A DNA stretch of 64,000 nt, taken from assembly GCF_000282975.1 (NCBI RefSeq), contig NZ_ALJC01000093.1, positions 62,001-126,000 of the forward strand, in the 5' to 3' direction. The position numbers and the translations under genes were made by a program. Origin of the DNA: Pseudomonas psychrophila HA-4 (GTDB taxonomy: Bacteria; Pseudomonadota; Gammaproteobacteria; Pseudomonadales; Pseudomonadaceae). Shown here piece after piece: positions 34,001 to 42,960 of this stretch (positions within the stretch are counted from its first letter, which is position 1; each line of letters starts with the position of its first letter). The notes under the pieces are model-generated. The model was not told where the DNA came from. It saw only the letters and a program-made list of their open reading frames with translations, and ran no database searches.

Positions 34001-34306
34001 ATCGCGTAGCAGTTTGTACTTTTCTTCGTTGTGAGCGATCAGAGTTTTGGTGACATCGTCCTGGACGATCCGCGTTAGCGCCTGGCGATAGGCTTCCCCC
34101 GGCAAACCAGGATTCAAACGTTCGAGCGCAGCCAAAACCTCTCGGGTCAACACCACCTCATTGTCCGATGAGCGGCCAAGAAGGCTATTCGGCCCAAAGC
34201 CACCTTCATCTTGCGCGAAGACACTTATCCAACCCAGCTCATTTTCTAGGAACTCAGCTGTCGGAGCCTGAATCAGCAAATCTTCGGAGTAGTCTTTCTT
34301 GGCCAT
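31022..34306 (-). CDS. hsdR: Type I restriction endonuclease subunit R (HsdR)
   Basis: 1,094 residues. N-terminal PD-(D/E)xK nuclease core (RPDIIGFVNGLPLVFIELK, about 155-172), SF2 translocase domains with Walker A TQGSGKS near 312, DEAH (VISDEAHRSQYG near 410), GFTGTPL, and QAIARVNRVGGGKKHG as motif VI, then a helical C-terminus. HsdR translocates DNA and cleaves unmodified DNA in the HsdR2M2S1 complex. Start MAKKDYSEDLL with GGGAGGGAAACCG upstream. It is separated from hsdS by 272 bp without a convincing gene. Full length, so probably functional. Confidence 0.95.
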   Translation of the reverse strand: MAKKDYSEDLLIQAPTAEFLENELGWISVFAQDEGGFGPNSLLGRSSDNEVVLTREVLAALERLNPGLPGEAYRQALTRIVQDDVTKTLIAHNEEKYKLLRDGVPVNYRDATGRLVDKRLRLIDFNETTNNRYLAVRELWVRGKLWLRRPDIIGFVNGLPLVFIELKRFEAHIDSAYKKNYADYLDTIPHLFHWNALVVISNGHDAQYGSITSTKEHFYRWKRLDEDDPEPNKDQPLLPILLAGMLHQQRLMDIVENFVLFDSSEGSTNKIVARNHQYLGVNCVIDRLTSTDPQVQTEVIAGQLGVFWHTQGSGKSYSMVFLTEKIHRKISSSYTFVIITDRTELDDQIASTYTNCGRANSKTDQAKNGEALRKMLRDQNRRYVFSLIQKYRERIIEAYSERDDIIVISDEAHRSQYGRLALNMRKGLPRAKFLGFTGTPLIDSGETQLTREVFGEYVSIYDFQRAVADGATLPLFYENAGEKLKIIDPTVSERIADHIEAAKQAATIDDPWSDEKEEKLYRELARDYPILTSPTRLDKVAQDFVDHFHQRWRVVENGGGKAMMVCLDKITCVKMHDLVVAKWQKKASQLDAAVAAEEALFAAKGKTPTNLLKQRREQVEWMKATECCVVVSQEQGEVAQFAKWKNFCDQPLDITPHREKMVKRDLEKEFKKADNPFRIAIVCAMWLTGFDVKCLATLYLDKPMQGHTLMQAIARVNRVGGGKKHGLIIDYNGMIKSLRRALATFAQGDRVGTGKGEGEEDTVRDDTVALAEYANSLKAARDFLTDLGFDLDELIQARGFDKQQQILVAVNQLCESDERRKTYQVIVEDAQARHRALFPHPGLFGFDAEESALTAIYNKLQDARVTPDVSTLLQDLYDVVDVAVATEVLAVKESRSRYDLSNVDFSRLRAEFEKTPFKNIVAMNLMEKIEERLAAMVARNPTRVDLYERYQEIVLAYNKDKDSAEIQKVMDDLFSFNDTCSDEEKRYLREELESEDQLAVFDLLQKESLSKGDRYAIKKAAKELLDKLTGGKLQIDRWREKAAAQAQVKAEIIRHLWANLPLDTYDADEIDLKASAVFSHIYTSAIGDETKVYH

Positions 34307-34578
34307 CGGTTTCCCTCCCCTACACCCCAGCGGCAAGTACCTGCACTCTGGGCTCCTCTTATAAAGCCGTCAGCAATACGGCTGTTGTAAGCCGGAAGCG
34401 ACAAGGCTTGCTCGCTGTCAAATTTGGAAGAGCGTTACTTCACTGCCCAAGCACAAATTTTTTGCTTTCTCGACTCTCAAAATTCCGTAAGCCATCATGA
34501 GTCGCAGCCCTAAAGCGTGCAGCTAAATCCTCGTCGCACAAACGCGCACACCGGGCGCAGCACACGCACCGTGGCAGA

Positions 34579-35754
34579 TCATGCGATCTCCTCCTCAGGC
34601 AATGGGATCCTGCTGACGTCAAGTTGTCCAGACATCAGCCTGGGGATCAGAAGATCACGTGCTTGAGTAAGCTGGCTGTTGTACCTAGATAACCCATGAA
34701 TCTGCTCGAAGAATGGTGCAGCTAAATCCTCGAATCTCGCCTGCAAATCCTCACTCGGCAATAGTATTGGTTGCGAATGGGCGTAAGCTCGATTGAGCCC
34801 AGGAACAGCAGCATCACTACTAATGAAGTTCAGTTGATGCAAAGCCAGAAACAAGCGATACGACGACTTCTCTGGCGAGATGAAAAATACCGTATCGATG
34901 GGGAAGCACGGCTCATGCGAAAAATACAAACTTCCCACATTCCCTTTGCGTCCGACAATTATTGCACCTGCGCCCACCAAAGCTTGATTATGGCTCCCAA
35001 TGATTCCGCTGGACCCATAAACGGGCACACGCCCATCTTTACGATCGGTAGCTTTCAATGACTTACCGTAATTGAGCGTTAAAATGTCGCTCAATGGTTG
35101 CAGTTTCCACCCCTCTGGAACCCCATCCTTCACAGGCACAGACTCATGGCCGGGATATCGGAGGTACCTGAACCACTCTCGGTAGAGGAGATGAGCAGAA
35201 TGCTCTAGCAGCGCTATGCGCCTCTGGTTGGTGGTGATCAGATCATCGTAGACCTGGGCCGCCGTAACTATTTGTAGCTTTTCAATTCGATCTGCGGGAG
35301 CGGGAATCGGTAGTTTCCGCAGCTCTCCGAGCGGGATGTATTGTTGGCTTGAGCCTCGGAGACGCTCGGCCACTTGAGCTTTAGCGGCTGGCGATCTGAG
35401 CCACAGCGAAAGCCAACGACCATCTTCTTCACTCGCACACTTAAAGAGCCCAACATTCTTGATCGCGAAATTGATATTAGGCGTATCAACAAGACACACC
35501 TCTCCGACCGTGCCAATCATCGAGAACAAGACATCCCACCGATCCACTTTGCTTCGTCGATTAATTTCGTCGAAATCCGTTACTGAGATCAGAGACGCTG
35601 TGCTCAGATCAATTTTTCCGCGTTTAATATTCTTCGAGGTGACAAGCGGATGACCCTGCTCTACAAACTTTGGCGAATCATGAGTGCCGTCTCGTACGGA
35701 CAAACAAAACTCCTCCGCAGAGATGGTGATCCAACTAGTAGAACCGACCGTCAT
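34579..35754 (-). CDS. hsdS: Type I restriction-modification specificity subunit (HsdS)
   Basis: 391 residues with two target-recognition domains (about 1-150 and 215-345), each followed by a conserved helix region (LLEHSAHLLYREWFRYLRY near 180-200; LTQARDLLIPRLMSGQLDVS near the end). HsdS sets the bipartite recognition sequence for both methylation and cleavage. The start overlaps the hsdM stop by 4 nt. The sequence target cannot be read from the protein. Confidence 0.94.
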   Translation of the reverse strand: MTVGSTSWITISAEEFCLSVRDGTHDSPKFVEQGHPLVTSKNIKRGKIDLSTASLISVTDFDEINRRSKVDRWDVLFSMIGTVGEVCLVDTPNINFAIKNVGLFKCASEEDGRWLSLWLRSPAAKAQVAERLRGSSQQYIPLGELRKLPIPAPADRIEKLQIVTAAQVYDDLITTNQRRIALLEHSAHLLYREWFRYLRYPGHESVPVKDGVPEGWKLQPLSDILTLNYGKSLKATDRKDGRVPVYGSSGIIGSHNQALVGAGAIIVGRKGNVGSLYFSHEPCFPIDTVFFISPEKSSYRLFLALHQLNFISSDAAVPGLNRAYAHSQPILLPSEDLQARFEDLAAPFFEQIHGLSRYNSQLTQARDLLIPRLMSGQLDVSRIPLPEEEIA

Positions 35755-37937
35755 CCCATCAACTCCCCAAAATTGCTTGCGATCCGATTAGCCAACACTT
35801 CCGCCTTTTCATTCAGCTCTGTGAGCTCTTCGTGAATCTCACGCAGCATCTCCGCAAAGTTCTCATCGTCTTCCGCACTGCCCGGAGCCACACCCACATA
35901 GCGTACAGGAGTCAGCGAGTAGTCATTGGCAGCAATGCTATTTTCACCATCTATAGGTACCGCCCTGCACAAACCGGGCACGTTCTCAAACGTACCGTCT
36001 GGAAAGCGGCTATGCAGCCAATGCCCCTGGTGGATAAAGTACACAGCCTGCTTCAGCGCCTCTAGCAACGCATCACGAACAGTAGGAGCTTCGTTCTTTT
36101 TAGTGTCAGCAGCCAATAACGCACGCTTAGCTTCACGATTGGCTTTGCCATCAAAGACATTCGAGAGTCGGCCACGAAAAGACTTCTCAACCGTATCTAG
36201 CAATTTGAGCCACTGTTTATGCCGGACTTCCAGTACCTTGGCCGTTGCCTTAAGCAAGGGGGCCAACGCATCCAACTTAGATTGCAACACTACCTGGCTA
36301 TCGTGCTCGGTCATATCTGCTGTAGCGATAGCACTACGGGCCTGCAAGCATGCCTCCAGTGTTACAACGATAGCCTCATCTGCTGCCTTATCAGCACACG
36401 CTGTCGTAAGCTCGGACCTTAATGAGTCTAACGCCGCCTGTGTGATCTGGTCGTCTTCCCGTTGGTTAGCATTCAGCTCTACCAAAGTTGCATCTTCAGC
36501 AAAAACAGAAAGCTTAGCCGCCAGATCCTTCACAGCAGCGTTATCGGCAAGAATGCGCTCGGGCAATGACGCCAACCAGTCGTCCACCTGACGCTGATAG
36601 CGCCCTACCTGCGCAACAAACTTCTCTTGCTCACCACGATACAGCCAGACAATGGCATTGAGATTGGCCAGTTGCTCTTCGGTAAACACATGCGAACGCG
36701 CAGAGACAACGTGGTACACATTGCGTGCGTCGATCATCAATACCTGATCTTGCAGGTGTTGAGGCTTCCCCTTATCGAAGAACCACAAGGTGCATGGCAA
36801 ACTACGGGTGTAGAAGAACTTGTTGCCGATAGCCATCATCACGTCGACATGACCGGTCTTAACCAGTTTCTCTCGGATCTCCCTATCCTTGTTTCCCGCA
36901 TCCGATGCACTGGATGCCATGACGAAACCGGCGCGTCCTGTTTTGTTCAAATAGGAGTAAAAGTACTGAATCCATAAACTGTTGGCGTTACTAATGGCTC
37001 CCGTCTTGGCATTAGTACCGGGCAGGCCAAAAGGCAGACGACCTAGGGGGTCGTCCTGGGCGGCTACTTTCTTGGTATCAACACCATCCACGTTGAATGG
37101 CGGATTGGCCATCACGAAGTTGCACTGTCCAACTAAGTGTTCTGCCTGATCATAAAAGGTGTTGCCTTGACGGATGTTGGAAGCATCCAGCCCGTGCACC
37201 ACCAAGTTCATACGCGCCAGCTTGGTGTTGGTCTCACTCTTTTCCTGACCGTGGAACGTAACGGCGTCGTTGACCACTTCATGGCGCACGTCTTCGATGA
37301 AGTGGCCGCTCTGCACAAACATGCCAGCAGATCCACATGCCGGATCCAGCACCAAGCCATGATCAGGCTCGATCACGTTAACGATCATCCGCACCAGTGA
37401 CGGTGGCGTGAAAAACTCACCACCTTCCTGCGCACCGCTCATCGCGAACTTGTTGAGGAAATACTCGTAGATACGGCCAAACACATCCCCCCTAGCCGAC
37501 TTAATCGCAGGACGGTCAAAGATTTTGACCAAATCCGCTAACAGGTCTGGTTCAAAAGCAGTGTAGCCACGCGGCAATGCCCCTTTGAGCACTTCATACT
37601 CAGCCTCGATGACATCCATTGCAATATCGATGGCTTCGCCTACGTTAGCCCCCTGAGGCAAACTGACGATACGATCAAATCGTGCCTCCTCTGGCAGATA
37701 AATAGCCGCCTTTCCTTGGAAGCCCAACTTGATAAGTTTCTCACGTTGGGTTGGAGGCATCTTTGGGTGAATGCCATCCTCAATTTCAGGAAGATAGGCC
37801 TTGAAGCGGTTATCCGCATGGCGCAGAAAAATCAGCCCGAGCACAGGCATTGAATATTCAGATGCTGTGAGCTTGGAATTAGCACGCAGTTGATCTGCTG
37901 CTTCCCACAGTTCATTTTCAAGTTGCTGGATGTTCAT
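35751..37937 (-). CDS. hsdM: Type I DNA methyltransferase subunit (HsdM)
   Basis: 728 residues. N-terminal HsdM domain (about 5-130, LRANSKLTASEYSMPVLGLI), N6-adenine methyltransferase core with DPACGSAGMF near 202 and NPPF near 278, and a long coiled-coil-rich extension (about 430-640) absent from short HsdM proteins. The ATG at 37937 follows AAGGAATGATTG; a TTG one codon earlier is disregarded. Coupled to hsdS downstream and an HTH gene upstream. Confidence 0.95.
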   Translation of the reverse strand: MNIQQLENELWEAADQLRANSKLTASEYSMPVLGLIFLRHADNRFKAYLPEIEDGIHPKMPPTQREKLIKLGFQGKAAIYLPEEARFDRIVSLPQGANVGEAIDIAMDVIEAEYEVLKGALPRGYTAFEPDLLADLVKIFDRPAIKSARGDVFGRIYEYFLNKFAMSGAQEGGEFFTPPSLVRMIVNVIEPDHGLVLDPACGSAGMFVQSGHFIEDVRHEVVNDAVTFHGQEKSETNTKLARMNLVVHGLDASNIRQGNTFYDQAEHLVGQCNFVMANPPFNVDGVDTKKVAAQDDPLGRLPFGLPGTNAKTGAISNANSLWIQYFYSYLNKTGRAGFVMASSASDAGNKDREIREKLVKTGHVDVMMAIGNKFFYTRSLPCTLWFFDKGKPQHLQDQVLMIDARNVYHVVSARSHVFTEEQLANLNAIVWLYRGEQEKFVAQVGRYQRQVDDWLASLPERILADNAAVKDLAAKLSVFAEDATLVELNANQREDDQITQAALDSLRSELTTACADKAADEAIVVTLEACLQARSAIATADMTEHDSQVVLQSKLDALAPLLKATAKVLEVRHKQWLKLLDTVEKSFRGRLSNVFDGKANREAKRALLAADTKKNEAPTVRDALLEALKQAVYFIHQGHWLHSRFPDGTFENVPGLCRAVPIDGENSIAANDYSLTPVRYVGVAPGSAEDDENFAEMLREIHEELTELNEKAEVLANRIASNFGELMG

Positions 37938-37940
37938 CAA

Positions 37941-38159
37941 TCATTCCTTGTAGGCAGCGGAAGGGCCTGACAGAGAAGCCAATGAGTCGGCCTCTCCAGT
38001 ACAAACCCAGCCATCTACTTCTGACAGCTTGAATTTCCAGAGCCTACCAATGCGCTGAGCCGGTATGCCCCGCCGCTCACACCAGCGATAGACCGTATCC
38101 TTAGCCACACCCACATGAAGTGTGACCTGCTCGCCAGTGACCCAAGGCTCAGTATTCAT
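37941..38159 (-). CDS. Excisionase-like HTH_17 regulator preceding hsdM
   Basis: 72 residues starting MNTEPWVTGEQVTLHVGVAK. MerR-like HTH_17 core with DTVYRWCERRGIPAQRIGRL and WKFKLSEVDGWV. Its stop is 3 nt before the hsdM start, so it is the first gene of the hsd operon. Such small HTH proteins at the head of type I systems probably control their expression (inference). Confidence 0.85.
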   Translation of the reverse strand: MNTEPWVTGEQVTLHVGVAKDTVYRWCERRGIPAQRIGRLWKFKLSEVDGWVCTGEADSLASLSGPSAAYKE

Positions 38160-38452
38160 GGTAGTTACGCTCAAGCTGCCATAGTCGTTTAAAGTCGACT
38201 GAAGTCTAACAGCGGCATACACACAGTGCAGCTCTACGCGTATCTACAGGTCGTGCCGCTTCGCGACTCCCCTAATGCTGCCGAAGCCTCGCTGACGATC
38301 CTCATAGCACTTCGTGCAGAATTGCACAGATATCATCGTGAATCGGTACGCTCGCCTCGCACAGCCAGAGCGCCCATGAGATGCGGTAATCCTTCCTGAA
38401 AAAGTATGCATCACAAGTAGAATTTCTCCTGACCAGATCAAGGAAATTTTGC
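38160..38452. other. Spacer between the hsd operon and the IS3 remnant
   Basis: No credible coding frame. It should contain the hsd promoter (minus strand) and the left end of the IS3-family element; I could not define the terminal repeat. Confidence 0.4.
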
Positions 38453-38773
38453 GTGAAAACATCGCGTTTTTCAGACAGTCAAATCATGGCCATCCCCAAG
38501 CAAGCTGAGGCTGGAATACCTGCGCCAGAGCTATGTCGTGAGCATGGCATCAGTTCGGACACGTTCTATAAGTGGCGCATCAAGTTCAGTAGCATGGACG
38601 CCTCGCTGATGGCCCGTTTGCGCGAGCTAGAGGAAGAGAACCGACGGCTTAAAAAATGTACGCCGAAGAGCGCCTCAAAGCCAAAATTATCTAGGAAGCC
38701 ATGGCAAAAAAGTGGTGACGCCATCTCTACTACAAGAGATGGCGCAGGAAGTGGTTCGTTACGGTCGGTGTAG
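38453..38773 (+). pseudogene. IS3 OrfA, frameshifted
   Basis: The GTG start and N-terminus MKTSRFSDSQIMAIPKQAEA, AGIPAPELCREHGISSDTFY and KWRIKFSSMDASL are a typical OrfA helix-turn-helix. After EENRRLKK the frame shifts; the next frame would give MYAEERLKAKII followed by a TAG stop. A missing base in the A-run at about 38649-38655 explains the shift. Confidence 0.8.
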
Positions 38774-39539
38774 CATCAGGCTGGCATGCCTGGCCTTCGT
38801 GGTCAGCATCAACAGCTATCGCTATCAGCCACGCCAGGCGTCTGAAAACGCCGAGATTGCCGATCATTTAATTCGCCTGACACATAACCAGCGAAACTGG
38901 GGCTTCGACTTATGCTTTCTGTACCTGCGCAACGTCAAAAGCTACCGCTGGAACCACAAGCGCGTGTACCGGATATACCGCGAGCTGGAGCTAAACCTGA
39001 GGATCAAGCCGCGCAAGCGTATCGTGCGCGATAAGCCCGAGCCACTGGCTGTTCCGCAAGCCAGCAACCAGTGCTGGTCGATGGACTTTATGCACGACCA
39101 GTTGTCGGACGGACGCAGCTTTCGGGTTTTCAATCTGATTGATGACTTCAACCGGGAAGCCTTGAGCATGGATATTGATTTGTCGCTTCCGGCTGAGCGT
39201 GTAGTACAGGCACTGGATCAGGTCATGGAATGGCACGGGAAACCGCAAGTAATCCGCAGTAATAACGACCCCGAATTCATCAGTGCCAAACTTACTGGCT
39301 GGGCCGAGAAAATGGGTATCCGTTTGGAATATCTTCAACCGGGTAACCCGCAGCAAAACACCTATATCGAACGCTACAACCGCACGATGCGTTACGACTG
39401 GCTGGATCATTATCTGTTTGAATCAATAGCGGAGGTTCAGGATTACGGCACGCACTGGATCTGGACATGTAATCACGAACGCCCGAATATGGCCTTCAGC
39501 GGCATCACCCCTAAACAGAAGCTGGCCCTAGTGGCCTGA
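38712..39539 (+). pseudogene. IS3 OrfB transposase with altered DDE motif
   Basis: 275 residues, with an integrase core: SNQCWSMDFMHDQLSDGRSF (first Asp kept) and NPQQNTYIERYNRTMRYDW (Glu kept). The middle motif, normally R-x-DNGPE, reads RSNNDPEF, so the second catalytic Asp is Asn. The protein is full length but predicted inactive, agreeing with the broken OrfA. Confidence 0.75.
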
Positions 39540-39852
39540 CCTCTATTTCTGACGTGTATTAGAAATGGGGGTATTACCCTGGACTAAAGCGACTCGTCAA
39601 TGAGTTGGAAGACCAACGTCCTGTCTTTGTGAGGCGTTTGAGTCGCCATTAGCTCGCAATCGACGAGGCAGCGTTTTCGCTGCTGAACTCTTTGATATAG
39701 CGCCCCGCGATGCGACCTAAACGTCGGCTCGAAGCTTGCTTGAGATCCAGTTGCTACGGCCTTTAGTGCCAGCGGGTTTCACCCCCTTGCGCAACAAGGC
39801 CCGTAGCGTTTTCGGTGCGTCATTAGGGTGCGCCAAAGCTGGAGCCCGGACT
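39540..39852. other. Accessory-region edge, coding debris
   Basis: GCAGCG-TTTT-CGCTGC hairpin near 39670-39685. On the minus strand a frame ending near 39718 reads LRALLRKGVKPAGTKGRSNW and then ISSKLRADV, protein-like but unidentified and without a start; it may be the cut end of a lost gene. The plus frame that continues upstream of the MocR gene is not used. Confidence 0.35.
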
Positions 39853-41364
39853 ATGTTGGAGCGCTATTTTCATCCTTTCGAAGCAGGCAGGGGCTTGCAG
39901 GAACAATTGCGCGAGCGACTGCTCAACGCGATTTTTGATGGCGCGATGCTGCCCAGCGAGGTGATGCCGTCATCGCGCAAACTCAGCAAATTGCTGAAGG
40001 TATCGCGTAACACCGTGGTTCTGGTTTATGAGCAGCTTGCGCAGGACGGTTATCTGACTCCATCCGAACGACGGGGTTACTTCATCAACGAGAAATTCCT
40101 GCGTCAGCAACTGAACATCAGTCTGCGTCCTTCCAGTCAGAAGCTGTTCGACCGGCCGGATCATGCCCCGAACTGGGAAAGTCGAATGCAAACGGAATCG
40201 GCGCAGATGCTCGCGATAGTCAAACCGCGCAATTGGCGTGAGTACCGTTATCCATTTATATATGGGCAAATTGAAGCAGACGAACAAACCGCAGCGCGAT
40301 GGCGCGACTGCGCACGCATCGCGGCCATGGGGGCGCACATGCGTTCTTGGGTCGACGATCAGGTGACGCTGGATGATCCGCTGCTAGTGGAACAGATCAT
40401 TCAACGTGTGCTGCCCAAGCGCGGAATAAAGGCTAGGCCGGAAGAAATTCTGGTGACCATCGGAACACAAAACTCGCTATACATGCTCGCACAACTGTTG
40501 GGACGACCCGGGCTCATCGTGGGTCTGGAAGACCCTGGCTACGTAGACGCTCGCAACATTTTCGACTTGATTGGTTGCGAGTTAAGGCCCTTGCGCATCG
40601 ACGGTCAAGGTCTCGTCGTGGACGAGCAACTCAATGGCTGTGAAATGTTGTTTTGCACGCCTAGCCATCAATCGCCTACGGGTGTGACGATGCCGGTGTA
40701 TCGCCGCTTGGAATTGCTAGCCTGCGCACGAGAGCGGGACTTCTTAGTGATCGAGGACGATTACGAAAGTGAACAAAACTATTTGGGGAACAACCACCCC
40801 TCGTTGAAGAGTTTCGATGACAGCGGTCGAGTCATCTACCTAGGCAGCCTGACCAAAACCTTACTGCCTGGGCTGCGTCTGGGATTTATTGCGGCAGATC
40901 CGGTGCTGATTCACGAACTGCGGGCGTTACGGCGTTACATCTACCGTCATCCCCCGTCTAACAATCAGCGCACGCTGGCGCTGTTCCTGTCGATGGGACA
41001 CTACGATGCCCATGCCCGTCGGCAGCGGGATAGTTTAGCGCGCAAGTGGCGATTGATAAGCCGTGCACTGGCCGAGTATTTGCCTGATTTTCACGCCAGT
41101 GGCATGGCCGGCGGCTCGTCTGTGTGGGTGACCTGCCCAGCAGAACTGGATGCGTGGGTGTTACAACGTTTGGTGGCCAAACGCGGCGTATTGATCGAGC
41201 CGGGGGATATCCATTTCTTAGGACGCGAACGCCCGCAATACCATTTCAGGCTGGGGTTTGGAGCGATTGCAGAGGCGTTGATCGAGCCGGGAATTTCGGC
41301 GCTGGGAGATGCTTGGCGAGAGATGAAATGCAACGTGCAGGTTGAGTCCACCGCGAATCTGTAA
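39853..41364 (+). CDS. MocR-type transcriptional regulator (GntR HTH + aminotransferase fold)
   Basis: 503 residues. N-terminal GntR winged helix (about 10-80, MPSSRKLSKLLKVSRNTVVL) and a class I aminotransferase-like domain (about 120-490). The pyridoxal-phosphate lysine lies in YLGSLTKTLLPGLRLGFIAA, and FCTPSHQSPTGVTM and VIEDDYESE fit the PLP site. MocR proteins sense PLP and amino compounds such as GABA or arginine-derived amines. It lies upstream of a guanidino-acid hydrolase and amino-acid importer, which it probably controls. GGAG precedes the ATG at 39853. Confidence 0.88.
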   Translation: MLERYFHPFEAGRGLQEQLRERLLNAIFDGAMLPSEVMPSSRKLSKLLKVSRNTVVLVYEQLAQDGYLTPSERRGYFINEKFLRQQLNISLRPSSQKLFDRPDHAPNWESRMQTESAQMLAIVKPRNWREYRYPFIYGQIEADEQTAARWRDCARIAAMGAHMRSWVDDQVTLDDPLLVEQIIQRVLPKRGIKARPEEILVTIGTQNSLYMLAQLLGRPGLIVGLEDPGYVDARNIFDLIGCELRPLRIDGQGLVVDEQLNGCEMLFCTPSHQSPTGVTMPVYRRLELLACARERDFLVIEDDYESEQNYLGNNHPSLKSFDDSGRVIYLGSLTKTLLPGLRLGFIAADPVLIHELRALRRYIYRHPPSNNQRTLALFLSMGHYDAHARRQRDSLARKWRLISRALAEYLPDFHASGMAGGSSVWVTCPAELDAWVLQRLVAKRGVLIEPGDIHFLGRERPQYHFRLGFGAIAEALIEPGISALGDAWREMKCNVQVESTANL

Positions 41365-41378
41365 ACACTGCCAAAAGA

Positions 41379-41407
41379 CTGCGACTGTCCATCAAAGCAG
41401 ATCGCAG
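41379..41407. repeat. Decayed REP-type hairpin
   Basis: CTGCGA (41379-41384) pairs with TCGCAG (41402-41407); related to the repeat at 14082-14117. Confidence 0.5.
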
Positions 41408-41420
41408 CCTTAGGCAGTAA

Positions 41421-41590
41421 CCAAGTGTGCCGCATATAGCCTGATGCTCTTGCGCGGCGCCTGCCACAAGCCAACTACCCGCAACTCAAACGCCTGTTGA
41501 TTGCCGCCGCTTGTGGTGTGCCCTGCGGTATCTGGTTGCTGACCGAAATAAACAGCGAATGGTTGACCATAGGCGTCTGTTTAATCGTCA
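41421..41590 (+). pseudogene. Fragment of a TauE/SafE-type membrane exporter
   Basis: The frame reads ANYPQLKRLLIAAACGVPCG then IWLLTEINSEWLTIGVCLIV, the pattern of a TSUP (TauE/SafE) transmembrane pair, and then loses similarity. No start is present and the remainder of the 540-bp spacer before 41906 is debris. Probably a decayed transporter gene of the same locus. Confidence 0.5.
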
Positions 41591-41905
41591 GCCACTCGCG
41601 TTACTCGGACTGCAACCGGCCGCCCTTTCCGGGAACGCCTCCTGATGGACCTGTTGACGCCCCGCATTGGTGCGCCGCACCTCTAGCCCCACCCTCGAAC
41701 GGGCGCATAAACATGACGTCTACAGGCCTACACATCGGGCTGTCATTACCTCATCTACGCCAAACCCACAGTACTGCTGGCCCATGCACTGGCTCTATCG
41801 AAACTCTCATCTGGCACCACAGCTTGGTCGACAACTTGCATTGTTGCTCACCACGAGTGGGGCACCGGCTCCCTCAGCGCTTGAAGACATCGCCTAGGAG
41901 TTTCC
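41591..41905. other. Non-coding remainder upstream of the ureohydrolase gene
   Basis: No gene recognised. A frame ending at 41897 (HLAPQLGRQLALLLTTSGAP) has no ribosome site or family resemblance. Confidence 0.35.
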
Positions 41906-42880
41906 ATGCAAGAGAAGCCATTTGCACCCGCAACCGGGACTGTGATCCCCCGCTACGCCGGTATCGCCACATTGATGCGCTTACCCTATACAGAGTTGAC
42001 GGACCCTCGCATCCACGAAGTTGACATCGGTTTGATCGGTGTGCCGTGGGATGGCGGGACCACCAACCGCCCCGGTGCTCGACATGGCCCACGGCAAGTC
42101 CGAGACATTTCGACCATGGTGCGCAATATCAACCGGGCCAGCGGGATCAACCCGTTCTCGCTGTGTGCCTGTGCTGACTTGGGTGACACCCCGGTTAACC
42201 CGATTGACCTGGTGGACTCACTTAATCGCATTGCCAGTTTCTACGACCAAGTCGTGAAAGCCGGCATTGCGCCTCTGTCCGTAGGTGGCGACCACCTTGT
42301 CACCTTGCCAATTATGAGAGCCCTCGCAAAGGACGGCCCCATCGGCATGGTGCACTTCGATGCCCACACTGATACTTGGGACCGCTATTTCGGTGACTGC
42401 AAATACACCCATGGCACCCCGTTCAGAAGAGCAATTGAAGAAGGCTTGCTGGACCCTAAGCGAACGGTGCAAATCGGTATTCGCGGCGCGCTGTACAGCG
42501 ATGCCGATAACGACTGGGGGGCTCGGCAAGGTATCCGCATCATCGACATCGATGAGTTCCAGAGCATGGGCGTCGAGAACGTAATCAAAGAAGCCCGAAG
42601 AGTCGTCGGAGACGGTCAGACCTATGTGTCATTCGATGTTGACGCCTTAGATCCTGTCTACGCCCCCGGTACTGGAACCCCCGAAATCGGAGGGCTGACA
42701 ACCCTGCAAGCACAACACCTTATTCGCGGGCTCAGGGGCCTGAACCTGATTGGTGGTGATGTTGTCGAGGTCTCCCCGCCGTTCGACACCAGCGGCAATA
42801 CCGCCCTGGTCGCCGCCACATTATTGTTCGAAATTTTGTGTGTGCTCGCTGACAGCCTCGCCTCCCGGAGCGCGCGCTAA
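41906..42880 (+). CDS. speB: Agmatinase/guanidino-acid hydrolase family ureohydrolase
   Basis: 324 residues. Arginase-fold motifs with the dinuclear Mn ligands: PLSVGGDHLVTLPI, MVHFDAHTDTWDRYFGD and YVSFDVDALDPVYAPGTGTP. They hydrolyse agmatine, guanidinobutyrate or guanidinopropionate to an amine plus urea. The family also includes GbuA and GpuA of Pseudomonas, and substrate cannot be told from motifs. TAGGAG precedes the ATG. It is followed by an amino-acid ABC importer and preceded by a MocR regulator, which favours an imported guanidino acid over agmatine (inference). Confidence 0.87.
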   Translation: MQEKPFAPATGTVIPRYAGIATLMRLPYTELTDPRIHEVDIGLIGVPWDGGTTNRPGARHGPRQVRDISTMVRNINRASGINPFSLCACADLGDTPVNPIDLVDSLNRIASFYDQVVKAGIAPLSVGGDHLVTLPIMRALAKDGPIGMVHFDAHTDTWDRYFGDCKYTHGTPFRRAIEEGLLDPKRTVQIGIRGALYSDADNDWGARQGIRIIDIDEFQSMGVENVIKEARRVVGDGQTYVSFDVDALDPVYAPGTGTPEIGGLTTLQAQHLIRGLRGLNLIGGDVVEVSPPFDTSGNTALVAATLLFEILCVLADSLASRSAR

Positions 42881-42960
42881 ACGGCGCCCAAGCATGGCGT
42901 AACGCATTCATTGCTATGACGTTAGCAACTACGTGTTTTTACATTACTCATGGAGCATTT

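Larger units (their letters stand above)
38453..39539 (+). mobile_element. IS3-family insertion sequence, inactive
   Basis: OrfA and OrfB of an IS51/IS407-like element lie in overlapping frames. OrfA is broken, OrfB has lost a catalytic residue, and no clear terminal inverted repeat is visible, so this is a fossil. Confidence 0.8.

Noticed and set aside
34440..34622. 60-codon minus-strand frame between hsdS and hsdR
   Set aside because: Start overlaps hsdS, no ribosome site, arginine/cysteine-rich composition typical of a shadow frame.
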